A model generated the notes under the pieces. The model ran no database searches, was not told the DNA's origin, and saw only the letters and a program-made list of their open reading frames with translations. DNA of 64,000 nucleotides, taken from positions 28,439,501-28,503,500 of the forward strand of contig NC_056757.1 in assembly GCF_018687715.1 (NCBI RefSeq). The letters run 5' to 3'. The position numbers and the translations under genes were made by a program. Origin of the DNA: Carya illinoinensis. Lineage: Eukaryota > Streptophyta > Magnoliopsida > Fagales > Juglandaceae. This document shows positions 17,440 through 27,760 of the stretch, piece after piece; the stretch's first letter is position 1, and each line of letters starts with the position of its first letter.

Positions 17440-17990
17440 ATGTAGATAGTTAATATTAAAATATAAAATAAATAATAAAATTCATCTCTTTTTATCTATT
17501 TAAATTTTCGAGACAAGTAATAATTTCACATGGTATTATAGTAGAAGTCTTGAATTCGAATCTTGACTCTACACTCTATTCCATTTAATTAAATATTCTA
17601 TGTGTTGAACCAGCTATTAAAGATGAGTATGGCTCACACGTGAGAGTGAGTGTTAAAATATAAAATAAATAATAAAAAATCAGTAATCCTATACATCATA
17701 TTTTCATCTTACTTTTATCCTATTAAGTAAGATATGGTACATTCATTATCATTAAATGACAAAGAAATATATAATAAATGATCATTCAATAGCGGTAAAT
17801 GAGATACATCTTATTTAATAGGATGAAAGTATGATAATAGTATAAAATTTTTTATAATAAAATTTATCTCTTTATCTCGGCTTAAGTTTTTGAAACAAAT
17901 TATAATGATTTTACAGTTAAAATATAATTTAAATACTTAAATTTATTTATTTTTATCGGTTTCTACGACTTTTGAGACAAAGTAGTACAT
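17440..17990. repeat. TRIM-like repeat relics
   Basis: The string TTAAAATATAAAATAAATAA occurs twice, at about 17457 and 17654, about 200 bp apart. The first copy leads through ATTTCACA to TGGTATTATAG, which looks like a decayed Met-tRNA primer-binding site. A third partial copy lies near 17925-17990. The layout fits a small terminal-repeat retrotransposon, but the ends are not clear. Confidence 0.35.
17685..17855. mobile_element. palindromic MITE inside the TRIM-like repeat
   Basis: The left arm ATCTTACTTTTATCCTATTA pairs with the right arm TAATAGGATGAAAGTATGAT, and inner arms also match (AAGTAAGAT against ATCTTATTT). It interrupts the second TRIM-like repeat copy, so it inserted later. Confidence 0.55.
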
Positions 17991-18299
17991 AGTTAATCAT
18001 CATGTTATCATCATAAGTCCGACTTATGCTTCACGTGTAGCAAACCAGAAGAACTTGTGTTTAGACTGATCAAGGAATATTGTGACCATCATGATCACAA
18101 CTCCTGTATTGATTTTTATCCATTTTTAGCTAGTTGGGTACATGATGGATCGAAAAACGAATTAATTAATGCAGGGCTAACATTGGTAGACTGTTCTTAG
18201 ATATACATGATCATAGAAGTAATTGCAGAAGTATTAACAGAGATTAAAAGTAAGTTTATAAAATAAAGATAAATCATCATGTACTTGGATATGCTCACA

Positions 18300-18780
18300 T
18301 ATCTCAAAACAGAAGTGATCTTCTTCGATTTCTTAATTGTGTGTGCCGTTCTTCTCCACGGAGACGAGACCGAAGTGCTAATTTCTATGTATCTTCTCTG
18401 AATCTGAATTCGTGGCTTTCTGTGGATGGAATTTCGGCTACCTCTACGGCTCCCACCGGCAATTTAGATCTACTTTTCAGTGACTTCCTCTGCATCGTCA
18501 CAGGCCCCACTCGTTCATTCCCTCAATGTAAACTCTCTCTCCCTCTCTATCTGACTTTCGTTCCGGGTGTTTGGTTTCCAGTAAATTTATTGCTCATATG
18601 CTTTTGTCTATTTTGGGTTTTGTTTTATGTGGGATTCCACTTACGGTGGGTGCGGATTTGGTTGGATTTTTGTCTATTCACTTGTGTTTGTTTTCCAAGA
18701 AAAATGAGGAGATTTGGTTTCTGATAAAAGCAATGGATTTATGTGGGTGAGCCTCTGTGTAAATGAAGGCTTTGTTTTAA
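18300..18780 (+). other. unassigned 5'-leader-like segment
   Basis: A GC-richer stretch reads like a plant first exon: a CT-rich leader, then possible donors at about 18530 (AATGTAAAC) and 18580 (CCAGTAAAT). The 127-codon ORF at 18341-18724 becomes hydrophobic and has no domain I know. It may be an orphan exon or promoter relic. I assign no function. Confidence 0.3.
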
Positions 18781-18885
18781 ACGAGGCTAAAATTAAAGGA
18801 TTTTCAAATAGTAATATATTTTTTTCAACAAAAATTCTATTTACACAGTTATTTTTATATTTTTATTTTTCACATTAATGTGAAT

Positions 18886-19881
18886 CGGGGTGTAAATTAG
18901 TCCAGTCTGGGGGTGATTCGGTTTATCATTTTTCTCAGACCGAACCGAATATCCATAAGGGCCGGACCAATTTTTTCTTCTTTTTTTAAAATAAATTAAT
19001 AAAAAATTATTTAAATTATTAAATTAAAATTAAGTGAATTATTAATATAGATTATGTAACTAATTCATTAAAAAATGATCAATAGGAGTGTACAAGAACT
19101 GACCAAACCGGCTGTGAACCGATTAGACCGACAGCTGGAGTACGAAATCGGCAAAGAACCGGTCGGCGGGCGAGAGGAATTGAAGCAAAATCAACATCGG
19201 CGGTTCGGTGTCGATTTAGACCCCTGGAAAACCGCTGAACCAATCAATCCAGTTTATTTATATTTTTTTTCAAATATATGTATATAAAACAGTATCGTTT
19301 AGGGTATGAATATTTTTTAAAAAATATAATAGAACGGCACCATTTCAAAATGAGTTAATAACCCCTCCACCTCTCTTCTTCTTCTCTGCGCCCGCTCTTC
19401 CTCTCTGCAACCTCGTTCTTCATCCTTGGCAGACGACGGCACGAGTCTTCATCTTTCTTCATCAACTCCTCTTCCTTCACAGAAGATGCCGACGGTAGAC
19501 CGACCACCGTGCCGACACTGATCGAGACCGATATGATCGATTTTCTCTCCCCAAAACCTCGTTTTCGGCCGGTTTAATAGGGACATGGAAGAGGTTGGCG
19601 GTGTCTCAGTTTGGCGTCGAAACCGACGCCAAACCCATCGGTGTACAACCCTAATGATCAATGATAATAAATTAAATAGAAATTATATTATTAACTTATA
19701 TAATTACTATATAAAAATAATATATTAAATTTATAGATCCCGAGACTAGATCGAATGGTCTCAATCCACAATTTATGGGATCAAGAGTCGAGACTGATCG
19801 GTCTAAAGTTTGGTTTGATCCGAACCAAATGACTTAGTCCAATCAATTTTTTCAATCCGGAACAAGCAATTTACACCCCTA
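18886..19881. mobile_element. non-autonomous DNA element with GGGGTGTAAATT inverted ends
   Basis: It starts GGGGTGTAAATT at 18887 and ends AATTTACACCCC at 19879, an exact 12-bp terminal inverted repeat. Flanking 8-mers (ATGTGAAT, AATAAGAT) are only loosely alike, so the target-site duplication is decayed or absent. The ends resemble the TAGGG-TGTAC ends of the nested hAT MITE. No transposase is encoded. Confidence 0.55.
19083..19653. mobile_element. hAT-type MITE, copy 1 (571 bp)
   Basis: Flanked by a perfect 8-bp duplication ATGATCAA at 19075-19082 and 19654-19661, the mark of hAT transposition. The ends are TAGGAGTGTACA and TGTACAACCCTA. The interior is rich in CGGTTCGG-type strings plus a CT-rich stretch. 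A second copy in the opposite orientation lies at 44418-45042. Confidence 0.8.
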
Positions 19882-20168
19882 AATAAGATTGGTTGATTGT
19901 ATTATTTTTTTAATATAAAATAATTATATTAATTAATCACATAAATCAGATGTAGAAAAATATATAACAGGAATTTTTTTCAAATAGCACTCCTCTTTTT
20001 TAAACCGGGCAAGTTGCAACTCAACTAAACAAACCACACCAGCACTTAGCAGTACCCATGTAAACGTGCTCTGTTCTGCACTCGCCGCCTTCCCACTAAC
20101 CTTTACCCTTGGGTCACCCATCAGTTTCCTCTTCCGGTTGCGCCAACTTTCAATTCGGCGGCCTAAAT

Positions 20169-20244
20169 ATCGAATTTCTTATCGGAACCTGGAGCTACAA
20201 GGTTAAAAATCGAATTTCTTACCGGAACCTGGAGCTACAAGGTT
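20169..20244 (+). repeat. 36-bp direct repeat, two copies, in the DRL1 upstream region
   Basis: ATCGAATTTCTTATCGGAAC... at 20169-20204 is repeated at 20209-20244 with one base change. The repeat lies just upstream of the inferred DRL1 leader exon and may affect its promoter. Confidence 0.8.
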
Positions 20245-22370
20245 GATCCTCTGGACTCAACTTTCGGGGAGGAGATAAAACGCTGCCTTCTGAGTGTTTC
20301 TCCCATCTCGTTCCTCACTTTTCCCCTCTTTACGCTGAGCTACCTCTCTCACTTTCGTCTCCACTTTAAAGGTATATTTTTCATACTCAGATCGTAGCCT
20401 TTGGGTGATTAGGTTTACTTTTTTACTTTAATTAAGTTCTTCTGGAATCATACTTTACCGGTCCGGCTGATTGGAACTTTACACATGTTTTATCCAAACC
20501 GTGTTTCACTTTCATTTAGTTCTATTCAATTCATTCTTTTTAATTCTTTTTGTTTTGTTTGGTTTTCTCTCAATAATTTTAGAACTTTCGGTCCTTTGGG
20601 TTATTTAGATGCTGTATGAATCGCTATTGTTCTGCTATTTGTTAATATTTTGTTGCTAAGAGGTAGTGGTAGAGCAGAGTTCAAGAACGTGAGCATGTCT
20701 TCTGTTTTCCCTTTTAACTTGTATTAATCTTTCTTACTTATGCATAATAGATCATATTTTTTTTTAAGTTTCTTTGTACAATATATAATAACACGAAGGT
20801 TTCCTAGATACTGTGTGTTTTATTGCAATTGCGATCGATATGGTGATCTTTGGTGGTTTTAAGAGAGAAATAAGATAGAACCATTGACGACAAAATTTAA
20901 CAGATTTACTCGGTTGCATATAAAGCCATGACCCATACTCATTCTATAAGGTTTATCGAAGAAGTATATTTATATATCATGCTTGTAATTTCTTTTGCAA
21001 TTTATTAGTAATAATTGTTAAAGAATCCGGGTCCTTTGGTGCCTAGAGGGTATCTGCTGTGGCTTCACGAATTTAAGTATCTGCTTGTAATGGCTTCATG
21101 AATTTAACTACCCGCTAGTTTATTTATTTATTTATTTACTTTTTTTAATCTGTGGTATCAATGTAGTATTTTGAAGCTTAAATTTTGAAGGTTTTTTTTT
21201 TTTTTCCTTTTCAAAATTGCTAATTCACGTCTTATAAAAATTGTTTATTTTTTGTGGGAATTACATAACAACCTCTAGAGTTTTACCTTTGGTTCAAAGT
21301 AAACCATGAGTTCATATTGAGTTGTTTTTCTATAAAATCTGTGGTTTCAAAATCAGTAGGATTTACCCTTCAGTGGTTCTTTGTGGAATAAAGTGAAGAA
21401 CAGACGCTTGAACTTGAGTCCTTTATACCTACTGAGAAACCCTTTACAGGAATGCTATGCAGTATTTTAACGAAAGAAAATACACAGGAAAAAAAAATCT
21501 TTATTACACTATGCTTGTTTTTAGGATATTTTTATGTACGATTTAGTTATTTTGCAAGGCTTTTAAGTGCATTCAAATGAAGAGTTTTAGGAATGAAGGG
21601 CAACTTGCAAGGTTTACTGCCACTCTAATTTAACAAGAGTTATTATGGGTTTATATTATAGCGATTTGAGGCTGTAAGAATGGACAATCAAATCATGCAT
21701 TTTCTACTGGTTCTATAAACTTGATATTTTGTTGTTTCATCATGTGCTATAGCTGTATTCTACAAATTACTTCGAAGTTTTTTTTTTTTCTTTTAATACC
21801 ACAACACCACAACAGTTAAATAAAGACTTCCTAATTTCAGAACTTTTTTATCGTATGGCTCCATTCATAGGGCGGAATAATACACCCACCCTCTGTCCCC
21901 ATATTGGGTGTGTCACATTTTTTTTTTTTACATCCATAAATGAGCATCTGCTTTCAAATAGTCAAAGTATATCTTTCCATATTACCGTCAGTAATCCTGG
22001 AACCAATCAAGACACATCTTATTTGATCACAAGGCTCTGTACATAGGGCTGAATTATACGCCCACATTGAGGGTATTGCTTTCTTTTCTTGATGTCCCCA
22101 AATGAGTGTCTGATTTTAAGAAGTTGGAAGTATATTGATATTAGTCAGTAATCAAGGAACAAATAAAGCACGCCTTATAGTATACATTGTGTCATTAAAT
22201 ATCACGTTATTCTTGTTGTTTTAAACCAAGACACTTAGATGGGGACAAAGGGGTAGATGAAATACATATTTTAGACAATTAGAGACAAGGATCTTTATTG
22301 ATGTGTTCATTGATTTTCATGCAGTAAATAGTTCTCTGGTAAGAAGCATAAAAGTTCAAATTTTTGTCAA
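20245..22370 (+). promoter_or_regulatory. inferred DRL1 5' leader with one long intron
   Basis: A CT-rich leader ends TTTAAAG|GTATAT at 20371/20372, and an acceptor TTTTCATGCAG lies at 22324, 46 bp before the ATG. An intron of about 1.95 kb in the 5' UTR is the simplest reading. No clear TATA box is seen. The long T-rich interior has no coding content. Confidence 0.45.
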
Positions 22371-23279
22371 ATGGCGTTAGTTGTAATCTGTGGGCAACCG
22401 TGCAGTGGGAAGTCCACAGCTGCCCTATTCCTATCTGAAGCTCTCAAAGATACAGAATCAAAGCTGACTGTTAGGATCATTGATGAAACTTCTCTTCATC
22501 TTGATCGCAATCAGAGTTATGCCAATATGACTGCTGAGAAGAACTTAAGAGGAGTGCTTAGGTCTGAAGTTGATAGATCAATCTCAAAAGATAATATTAT
22601 AATTGTAGATTCTTTGAATAGCATAAAGGGTTACAGGTATGAGTTGTGGTGTTTGGCTCGTGCTTCAGGAATAAGATACTGTGTGCTATATTGTGATGTG
22701 GAAGAAACCCATTGTAGAAAATGGAATGAAGAGCGAAGGGAAAAGGGAGAAGCTTCTTACAATGAGGTGATATTTGAAGATTTGGTAAGAAGGTTCGAGA
22801 AACCGGATAAAAGAAATCGATGGGATTCCCCTTTGTTTGAGTTAGGGCCATATAAAGATGGAGTAGAGAAATCTTCTGCTGCCATCTTGGATGCAGTTTC
22901 ATATTTGACAAAGAAGGTGGACTCAAAAACACACGATGTAAAGGTTTTGCAGCCAACAATCGCGACACAAAATGCACGATTTTCAGAGGCAAATTCTCTA
23001 TACGAGTTGGATAGAGCAACGCAGGAAGTCACTAATGCTATGGTGGAAGCACAATCACAGGCACTTGGAGGGCCTCTAAATGGGGTTTCTCTTGGCCATG
23101 GATTACCAACCATCAACATTTCAAGATCAGTTGGGTTGCCAGAACTACGTAGGCTGCGACGAACTTTTATTAAACTGACTGGACAGACAAGTTTAAGCGG
23201 GCCGCCGCCACCGTCTGATGCAGATAGTGCCAAGAGGATGTTTGTGGACTACTTGAACAGGGAACTAGGAACTGCTTGA
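22371..23279 (+). CDS. DRL1: DRL1 / KTI12-like Elongator-associated P-loop protein
   Basis: The protein has 302 residues, the length I recall for Arabidopsis DRL1. It is the plant counterpart of yeast KTI12, an ATPase-like partner that binds Elongator and controls modification of wobble uridine in tRNA. Plant mutants have narrow leaves and disturbed meristems. The P-loop GQPCSGKST is at residues 8-16. IIDETSLHLDRNQSY, the Walker-B-like IIIVDSLNSIKGYRYELW and the C-terminal LRRLRRTFIKLTG and KRMFVDYLNREL are intact. The CDS has no intron and a single clean frame. The start is the first ATG after the leader acceptor. Confidence 0.95.
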   Translation: MALVVICGQPCSGKSTAALFLSEALKDTESKLTVRIIDETSLHLDRNQSYANMTAEKNLRGVLRSEVDRSISKDNIIIVDSLNSIKGYRYELWCLARASGIRYCVLYCDVEETHCRKWNEERREKGEASYNEVIFEDLVRRFEKPDKRNRWDSPLFELGPYKDGVEKSSAAILDAVSYLTKKVDSKTHDVKVLQPTIATQNARFSEANSLYELDRATQEVTNAMVEAQSQALGGPLNGVSLGHGLPTINISRSVGLPELRRLRRTFIKLTGQTSLSGPPPPSDADSAKRMFVDYLNRELGTA

Positions 23280-24774
23280 AGGAATATAATTTCGAGTATG
23301 TTTATGTATTATGGAGATTGCCATTGACTTTTGACGTGAAAAGTAACAAAAATCAAGAAATTTGTTTTTCTGGGTTATGTCAGACTTTGAGTTCTTCTAC
23401 TAACGACCATGTATGGATGCGCTGGTTTTTCATAGGATTTGTATTACACCTTGGAAAATGCTATATACTGCATTTTTATTTCTCTCAGTTTACTGTATTG
23501 ATGTCACATTATCCATCGAGATCTTGGTCTTTTAAAACTTGTGATTCTGAAGGATGGAGATTCTCTGCAACTAAGTGAAAGATGGACATGACACGTAGAA
23601 TTTACAAGATAAGAATCCATTTAGATATTGAGGTCATCTCAATTTACAATATATAGAATCCATTTAGATATTAAGGTCATCTCAGATGATCTGTAAATAG
23701 TTGAGGAGATGTCACTAACCAAACATAGCATAAAATGTTAATTTTATTTTGTACAGTCTTGCAAAATGGGCTGCTTGGAACAACACCACCCAAAGCATTC
23801 TCATCTATTCTATCCCGGACGGCTTACTGAATTCAAATTATATCTTTGAACCACTATGAACTCTTTATTCCTTTTCTTTTTCAATTTGTTTTTCTTTTCT
23901 TTTCATTGTAATTTTTGTTTGATCTTGTAACAGTTCTCTAAAATAGAGCGATCTTTGTCAACTAGTGTCCTATGGCTAAGGCCTAGTTGAGCACTCCAAA
24001 CTATTAAGGTGAGATGGACCTTGACACCATAAAAAGCATTACATCTGATGCAGCAAAACTCCTGAATTTTCCAGTTTTGTTAGGCTCATCAACCCAAGTC
24101 TACACAACAAGGGAATGACCGAATGGGTTGGGCCTCAGTCGTGACTCGTGATGCGGTTGGACCGATTTACCCAACCACAGTAAACAAACGAAAGATGGGA
24201 CTGTTTCGAGGAGTGCTTGATCTCTGCATAACTTTTATGTATAAAAAATATATATTTTAAATTAATATAATTTAATATGATATTGTAATTCTAAAAAAAT
24301 AATAATTATAAAGATAAGAGTTAAAATTATAAAAAAAATTTCATAAAAATAAGCTCACAAATTGATATTATATCTTATGATACGTTAGATATATTTTACA
24401 ATGAAAATAATTTTACAATTTAACATACCATATTAAATAACGTCAATTTATACGTTTATTTTTGTATAATATTTTTTTCTAAAATGTTTATTAATTAAAA
24501 AATAGATTTGACATATCACAATAAAAGTTTAGAAATTTTATTTCATAAGATATATGCAATAACTAAACATTTTTCTTTCCAATTTTAAACAATAAGGTAG
24601 CCATATTGATAGGATGGGATCCCATTTCCCTCTTTTAATGTAGTGGACATTTAAATAACTCAATAAATGTTTTGGTACCTTTAGATCTCGTTAGCATTAT
24701 ATGAATTTGGAAAAATTTAGTTGTAAATACAACTGTGCATTAATATATGCATCAATTTAATGTGATTGGTCAAA
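23280..24774. other. DRL1 3' region and spacer with MITE-like repeats
   Basis: Presumed 3' UTR to about 23580. A short tandem duplication (AGAATCCATTTAGATATT, near 23613 and 23657) follows, then an AT-rich family C inverted repeat region at about 24230-24550. No gene is seen. Confidence 0.55.
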
Positions 24775-24779
24775 AAGTA

Positions 24780-26113
24780 TGTTATCCAGATGACTAACAC
24801 AAGAGGGGGTAAATTGAGTTGTATTAAAAAAATAACAATTATAAATCAAATATATAATATAAAATATAAACAAAATATGAAATAACAATAAATATAAAGA
24901 GTAAAGGTAAGAGAAGCAAACTCATTATGTTAACGAGGTTCGGCCCCACTGCCTACGTCCTCGCCTCAAGCTACCCCTTGAGAATTCCCAAATTCACTAT
25001 TCAACCTCCTTCAGGTGGAGATAGAAACCTATTACACCTTTGAACAACACCGCTACAAAGGATCCGTGTAGAACACCCTCTACACTTGCAATCACCTTAC
25101 ACGTGGTGATTCAACTATTCCCCGTGTAGAATACTTTCTACACGCACAAGGGTTATACACACCCTTTTTCTGATATAAAAGCTGATAGTAGGTAGGTTAT
25201 CAGAAAACACTCCTCAATGAGTGAAATAAGAACAATACAACGCAAACTATATCTCTCAAAATGAATAAGGATTAAGGCTCAATGCTTAGAGAAGAGAGAA
25301 TGAAAGCTTTGAATGAATGTTGTATGCTCTTGGTGTTGTGAATGTGAAGCTTTCAAATGATCTATTTATAGGCATATGAGACTTCATATTCAAATTTAAA
25401 AATATTCACATGTCAAAGACAATATCATTCACTTTTTCAAAAAATTCAAATAAAAGGTTCTTCTTTTTCAATTGTCAAAGACAACATCATTCATTTTTTT
25501 CAAAAACATCAAACCTAATCTTTTACTTTTGGCATATGACAAAATGAGCACAAATTCTTTTTCAAAAAATTCAAACCTAATCTTTTACTTTTTGTATATG
25601 ACAAAATGAGCACACTTTACTTTTCAAATTTTTCAAACAAAATCATCTACCTTTTGTATAAGTCTAAAAAAGCATCAATTACTTTTGAAAATATTCAAAT
25701 AAAACATGCACATGCGAAAGATGACAATCAATCATCTTTAATATTTTCAAAGTTCAACCCTTTAATCAAAGCATGCACATATAAAAGATGACAATCAATC
25801 ATCTTTCAAAATTTTCAAATTTAATTTTCAAAAATATTCATGCACATGTGAAAAATGTATTTTAATGCTTTATGATAAAATATTAATTTTGAGCATTAAT
25901 CTTAATTTCGAATTTTAAGAGATTTACAACATTACTCTATGATTTTAATGTGAACTTATTTCCTTCTTGCTCATACTTGGTTCTTTGATGTGCTTGATTC
26001 CATTGTGTGAACAACTTGATCTTAAAACTCCTTTATTCTTTGAATTTATTTGTTATCATCAAAATCCATGTGTAGATTTATAATCACATGAAACTTAAAA
26101 CTTCAGGACTGTC
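24780..26113 (-). repeat. SIRE-like 3' LTR with rearranged inner edge
   Basis: Matches the 5' LTR along almost its full length, including a TATAAATA near 25364. Its inner end does not show the expected LTR terminus; the match stops near 26104. An inverted copy of the opposite LTR end then follows (26116-26213). It has two copies of a ~62-bp internal repeat where the 5' LTR has three. Confidence 0.88.
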
Positions 26114-26115
26114 TT

Positions 26116-26213
26116 ATTTTGTTTATATTTTATATTATATATTTGATTTATAATTATTATTTTTTTAATACAACTCAATTCACCCCCCTCTTGTGTTAGT
26201 CATCTGGGCAACA
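26116..26213. repeat. inverted copy of the outer LTR end
   Basis: These 98 bp are the reverse complement of 24780-24876, the outermost part of the same LTR, and end precisely at the LTR terminus (GGGCAACA). They sit between the LTR body and the purine-rich region at about 26270-26290. The pair can fold the 3' LTR into a large hairpin. Confidence 0.85.
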
Positions 26214-26493
26214 ATTCCAAGCATATATAACAAGTTTAGCAATTTAAACAATGTTAATGTTCTAGTCTAAAACTTTTCCCCCTTTTGGCATCATTAAAAA
26301 GGATCGGCAGCAAGTAAATGGACTGAAGAAAATGATGCGTTTAATAGTCACTGTAGATAGTTGAAAAAGGAGCCGTCCGTGACCCGACAAATGCTGCAAA
26401 GTCTCGAGGCCTAACTCTATGAATTTAGTGCGGCTGGAGATTTAAACAATCGCCTGATATTGTTGACAAACGTGATTGAAGGCTCTGAGTTGT

Positions 26494-26503
26494 TATAAAA
26501 AAA
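26494..26503 (+). promoter_or_regulatory. TATA-like box before antisense ORF A
   Basis: TATAAAAAAA on the plus strand, 76 bp before the ATG at 26579. That spacing would give a leader of about 45-50 nt. It runs opposite to retrotransposon transcription. Confidence 0.4.
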
Positions 26504-26578
26504 TGATCATTTTCATTTATCGGATGCCAAAAAAATAATCGCTTCTTGACCTGAGTTATGTTTTTCCACAACGATAGA

Positions 26579-27091
26579 ATGGCTGAGCAATTCTCTTCCA
26601 CTAATGTTCCAGACTTGAATCAGGAACCCTTGACGCATCAATCATCAATCTTCTCTCCTGAGGCCGTCAATACCATGATAGGAGCAGTGAACCGTTTTTC
26701 TAGTAAGGCTGATTATGAGATTATTGCAGAATCAAGAATGCTCAGTAGTTAATATGCTGCCTCTGTTACGATCATGTCTCGGAGGTTAATGGCGAGGGTG
26801 AGTGAGATTGATCATCTTAACATGCAAATATTTGAGTTACGACAGAAGCTTGCTAATAAGGATAGTGAGAATAAAAGGCTAAAGCAAGAAAACTAAGAGT
26901 TGAAAAAATTTACAGATTGGTATGCTCATGATCTGCAACCACGAATAGAGGAGCTGGAACGAGAAAGGGTTCAGATACGAGGTCAACATCAGCAGATAAC
27001 AGCAGAGGTTCATCGTTTATTAGAAAAATAGGGACAATCTACTATTAATCTCGCTGGCTTAGTAAGAAAACTTTTGACAATGTCTGTTTAA
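26579..27091 (+). pseudogene. antisense ORF A in SIRE-like element, coiled coil
   Basis: A plus-strand frame of 171 codons opposite to gag-pol, from ATG 26579 to TAA 27089. It has internal stops at 26750 (TAA), 26894 (TAA) and 27029 (TAG), each one C-to-T change from a Gln codon. Residues 1-40 are polar (EQFSSTNVPDLNQEP). From about residue 65 the sequence is a strong heptad-type coiled coil (SEIDHLNMQIFELRQKL, then PRIEELERERVQIRGQHQQ). I recognise no family. Antisense ORFs have been described in some plant LTR elements; whether this is one of those is unknown. It shares a pattern with ORF B. Confidence 0.55.
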
Positions 27092-27163
27092 CATATCTTG
27101 TATTTCTTTTGACTAAATAAGATTTGAAGAGACAATAGTTTGTCTTATTCTTTATGTTATCTC

Positions 27164-27170
27164 TATAAAA
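27164..27170 (+). promoter_or_regulatory. TATA-like box before antisense ORF B
   Basis: CTCTATAAAATC has a plant-type TATA core (TATAAAA) 105 bp before the ATG at 27275. A C/T-rich, leader-like stretch (TCATCTCATCTCTATAACTC) follows. Confidence 0.5.
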
Positions 27171-27274
27171 TCAGTCCTGAAATTCATCCAATCAGCATCA
27201 AGTTTTCATCTCATCTCTATAACTCATCTGCATTCCTTCAGCATTCTCGTTTTAAGCCTTCTATTCTTTTCTCA

Positions 27275-27712
27275 ATGGCTCATTCTTCTAACATTTATCT
27301 AGATCCATCCATGAGGCATTCTGCATCTCAACCTCCTGTCCTTTTTGCAGCTGCCATTGGTGCCATGTTGCAGCAAGAAAATAATAATCTGACTAATAAG
27401 TCAGATTCTGATGCTATTTATGACTTGGTGAGTCTTGGGACTCGCTACTCTTCCTCTATTGTTGCTTTTTCTCAACGGCTACAAGCCAAAAATCACTAAA
27501 TTGAAAAGCTCAAAGAACAAATTGTTGTACTTCAACGAATTGTTCAAGAGTCTCACACAAGGAAAGGAATCATTCAGCAGAAGAATAAACAGTTGAAATC
27601 TTTATTAGATTTTTCATTTCGCTTGCCGGTTCTTATGGATAAGAATGACATGATATTGTATGAAGAGAATGAGCGTCTCAAACATGAGGCTAAGAATCTC
27701 AAGTTTATGTAA
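27275..27712 (+). pseudogene. antisense ORF B in SIRE-like element, coiled coil
   Basis: A plus-strand frame of 146 codons from ATG 27275 to TAA 27710, with one internal stop (TAA 27497) that is a single C-to-T change from Gln. The N-terminal half is polar with a short Ala-rich segment (VLFAAAIGAM). The C-terminal half is a coiled coil (KLKEQIVVLQRIVQE, EENERLKHEAKNL). It aligns loosely with ORF A over IGA(V/M), a D...I...L stretch, YxxS(V/I)xxxS(R/Q)RLxA and IxxLxxQIxxL, so the two may be an old tandem duplicate. Function unknown. Confidence 0.55.
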
Positions 27713-27760
27713 AAGTATTTAAAAAATCTATCTCTATTTTTATTGACTCTGGTCTATCTT

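Larger units (their letters stand above)
18828..19975. mobile_element. MITE family A copy 4, split by a nested insertion
   Basis: The left part (AAAAATTCTATTTACACAGT to about 18885) and the right part (GATTGGTTGATTGTATTATT, about 19887-19975) together make one family A MITE. The 1-kb element at 18886-19881 lies between them. Confidence 0.55.

Noticed and set aside
18341..18724. 127-codon ORF as a membrane protein gene
   Set aside because: The hydrophobic tail is T-rich noncoding-like sequence after a possible donor; kept only as an unassigned leader-like segment.
19933..20121. 62-codon minus-strand ORF near DRL1
   Set aside because: Overlaps the end of a MITE and the DRL1 upstream region, no recognisable family.
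22597..23233. Minus-strand ORFs of 140 and 158 codons over DRL1
   Set aside because: Shadows of the well-conserved DRL1 frame on the other strand.
24900..25200. Clustered short repeats as a CRISPR-like array
   Set aside because: They are LTR sequence repeated in the other LTR, in a plant nuclear context, with no regular spacers.
26579..27712. Antisense ORFs as the env-like gene of SIRE elements
   Set aside because: Env-like ORFs of SIRE elements lie on the sense strand and have membrane segments; these are antisense coiled coils without one.
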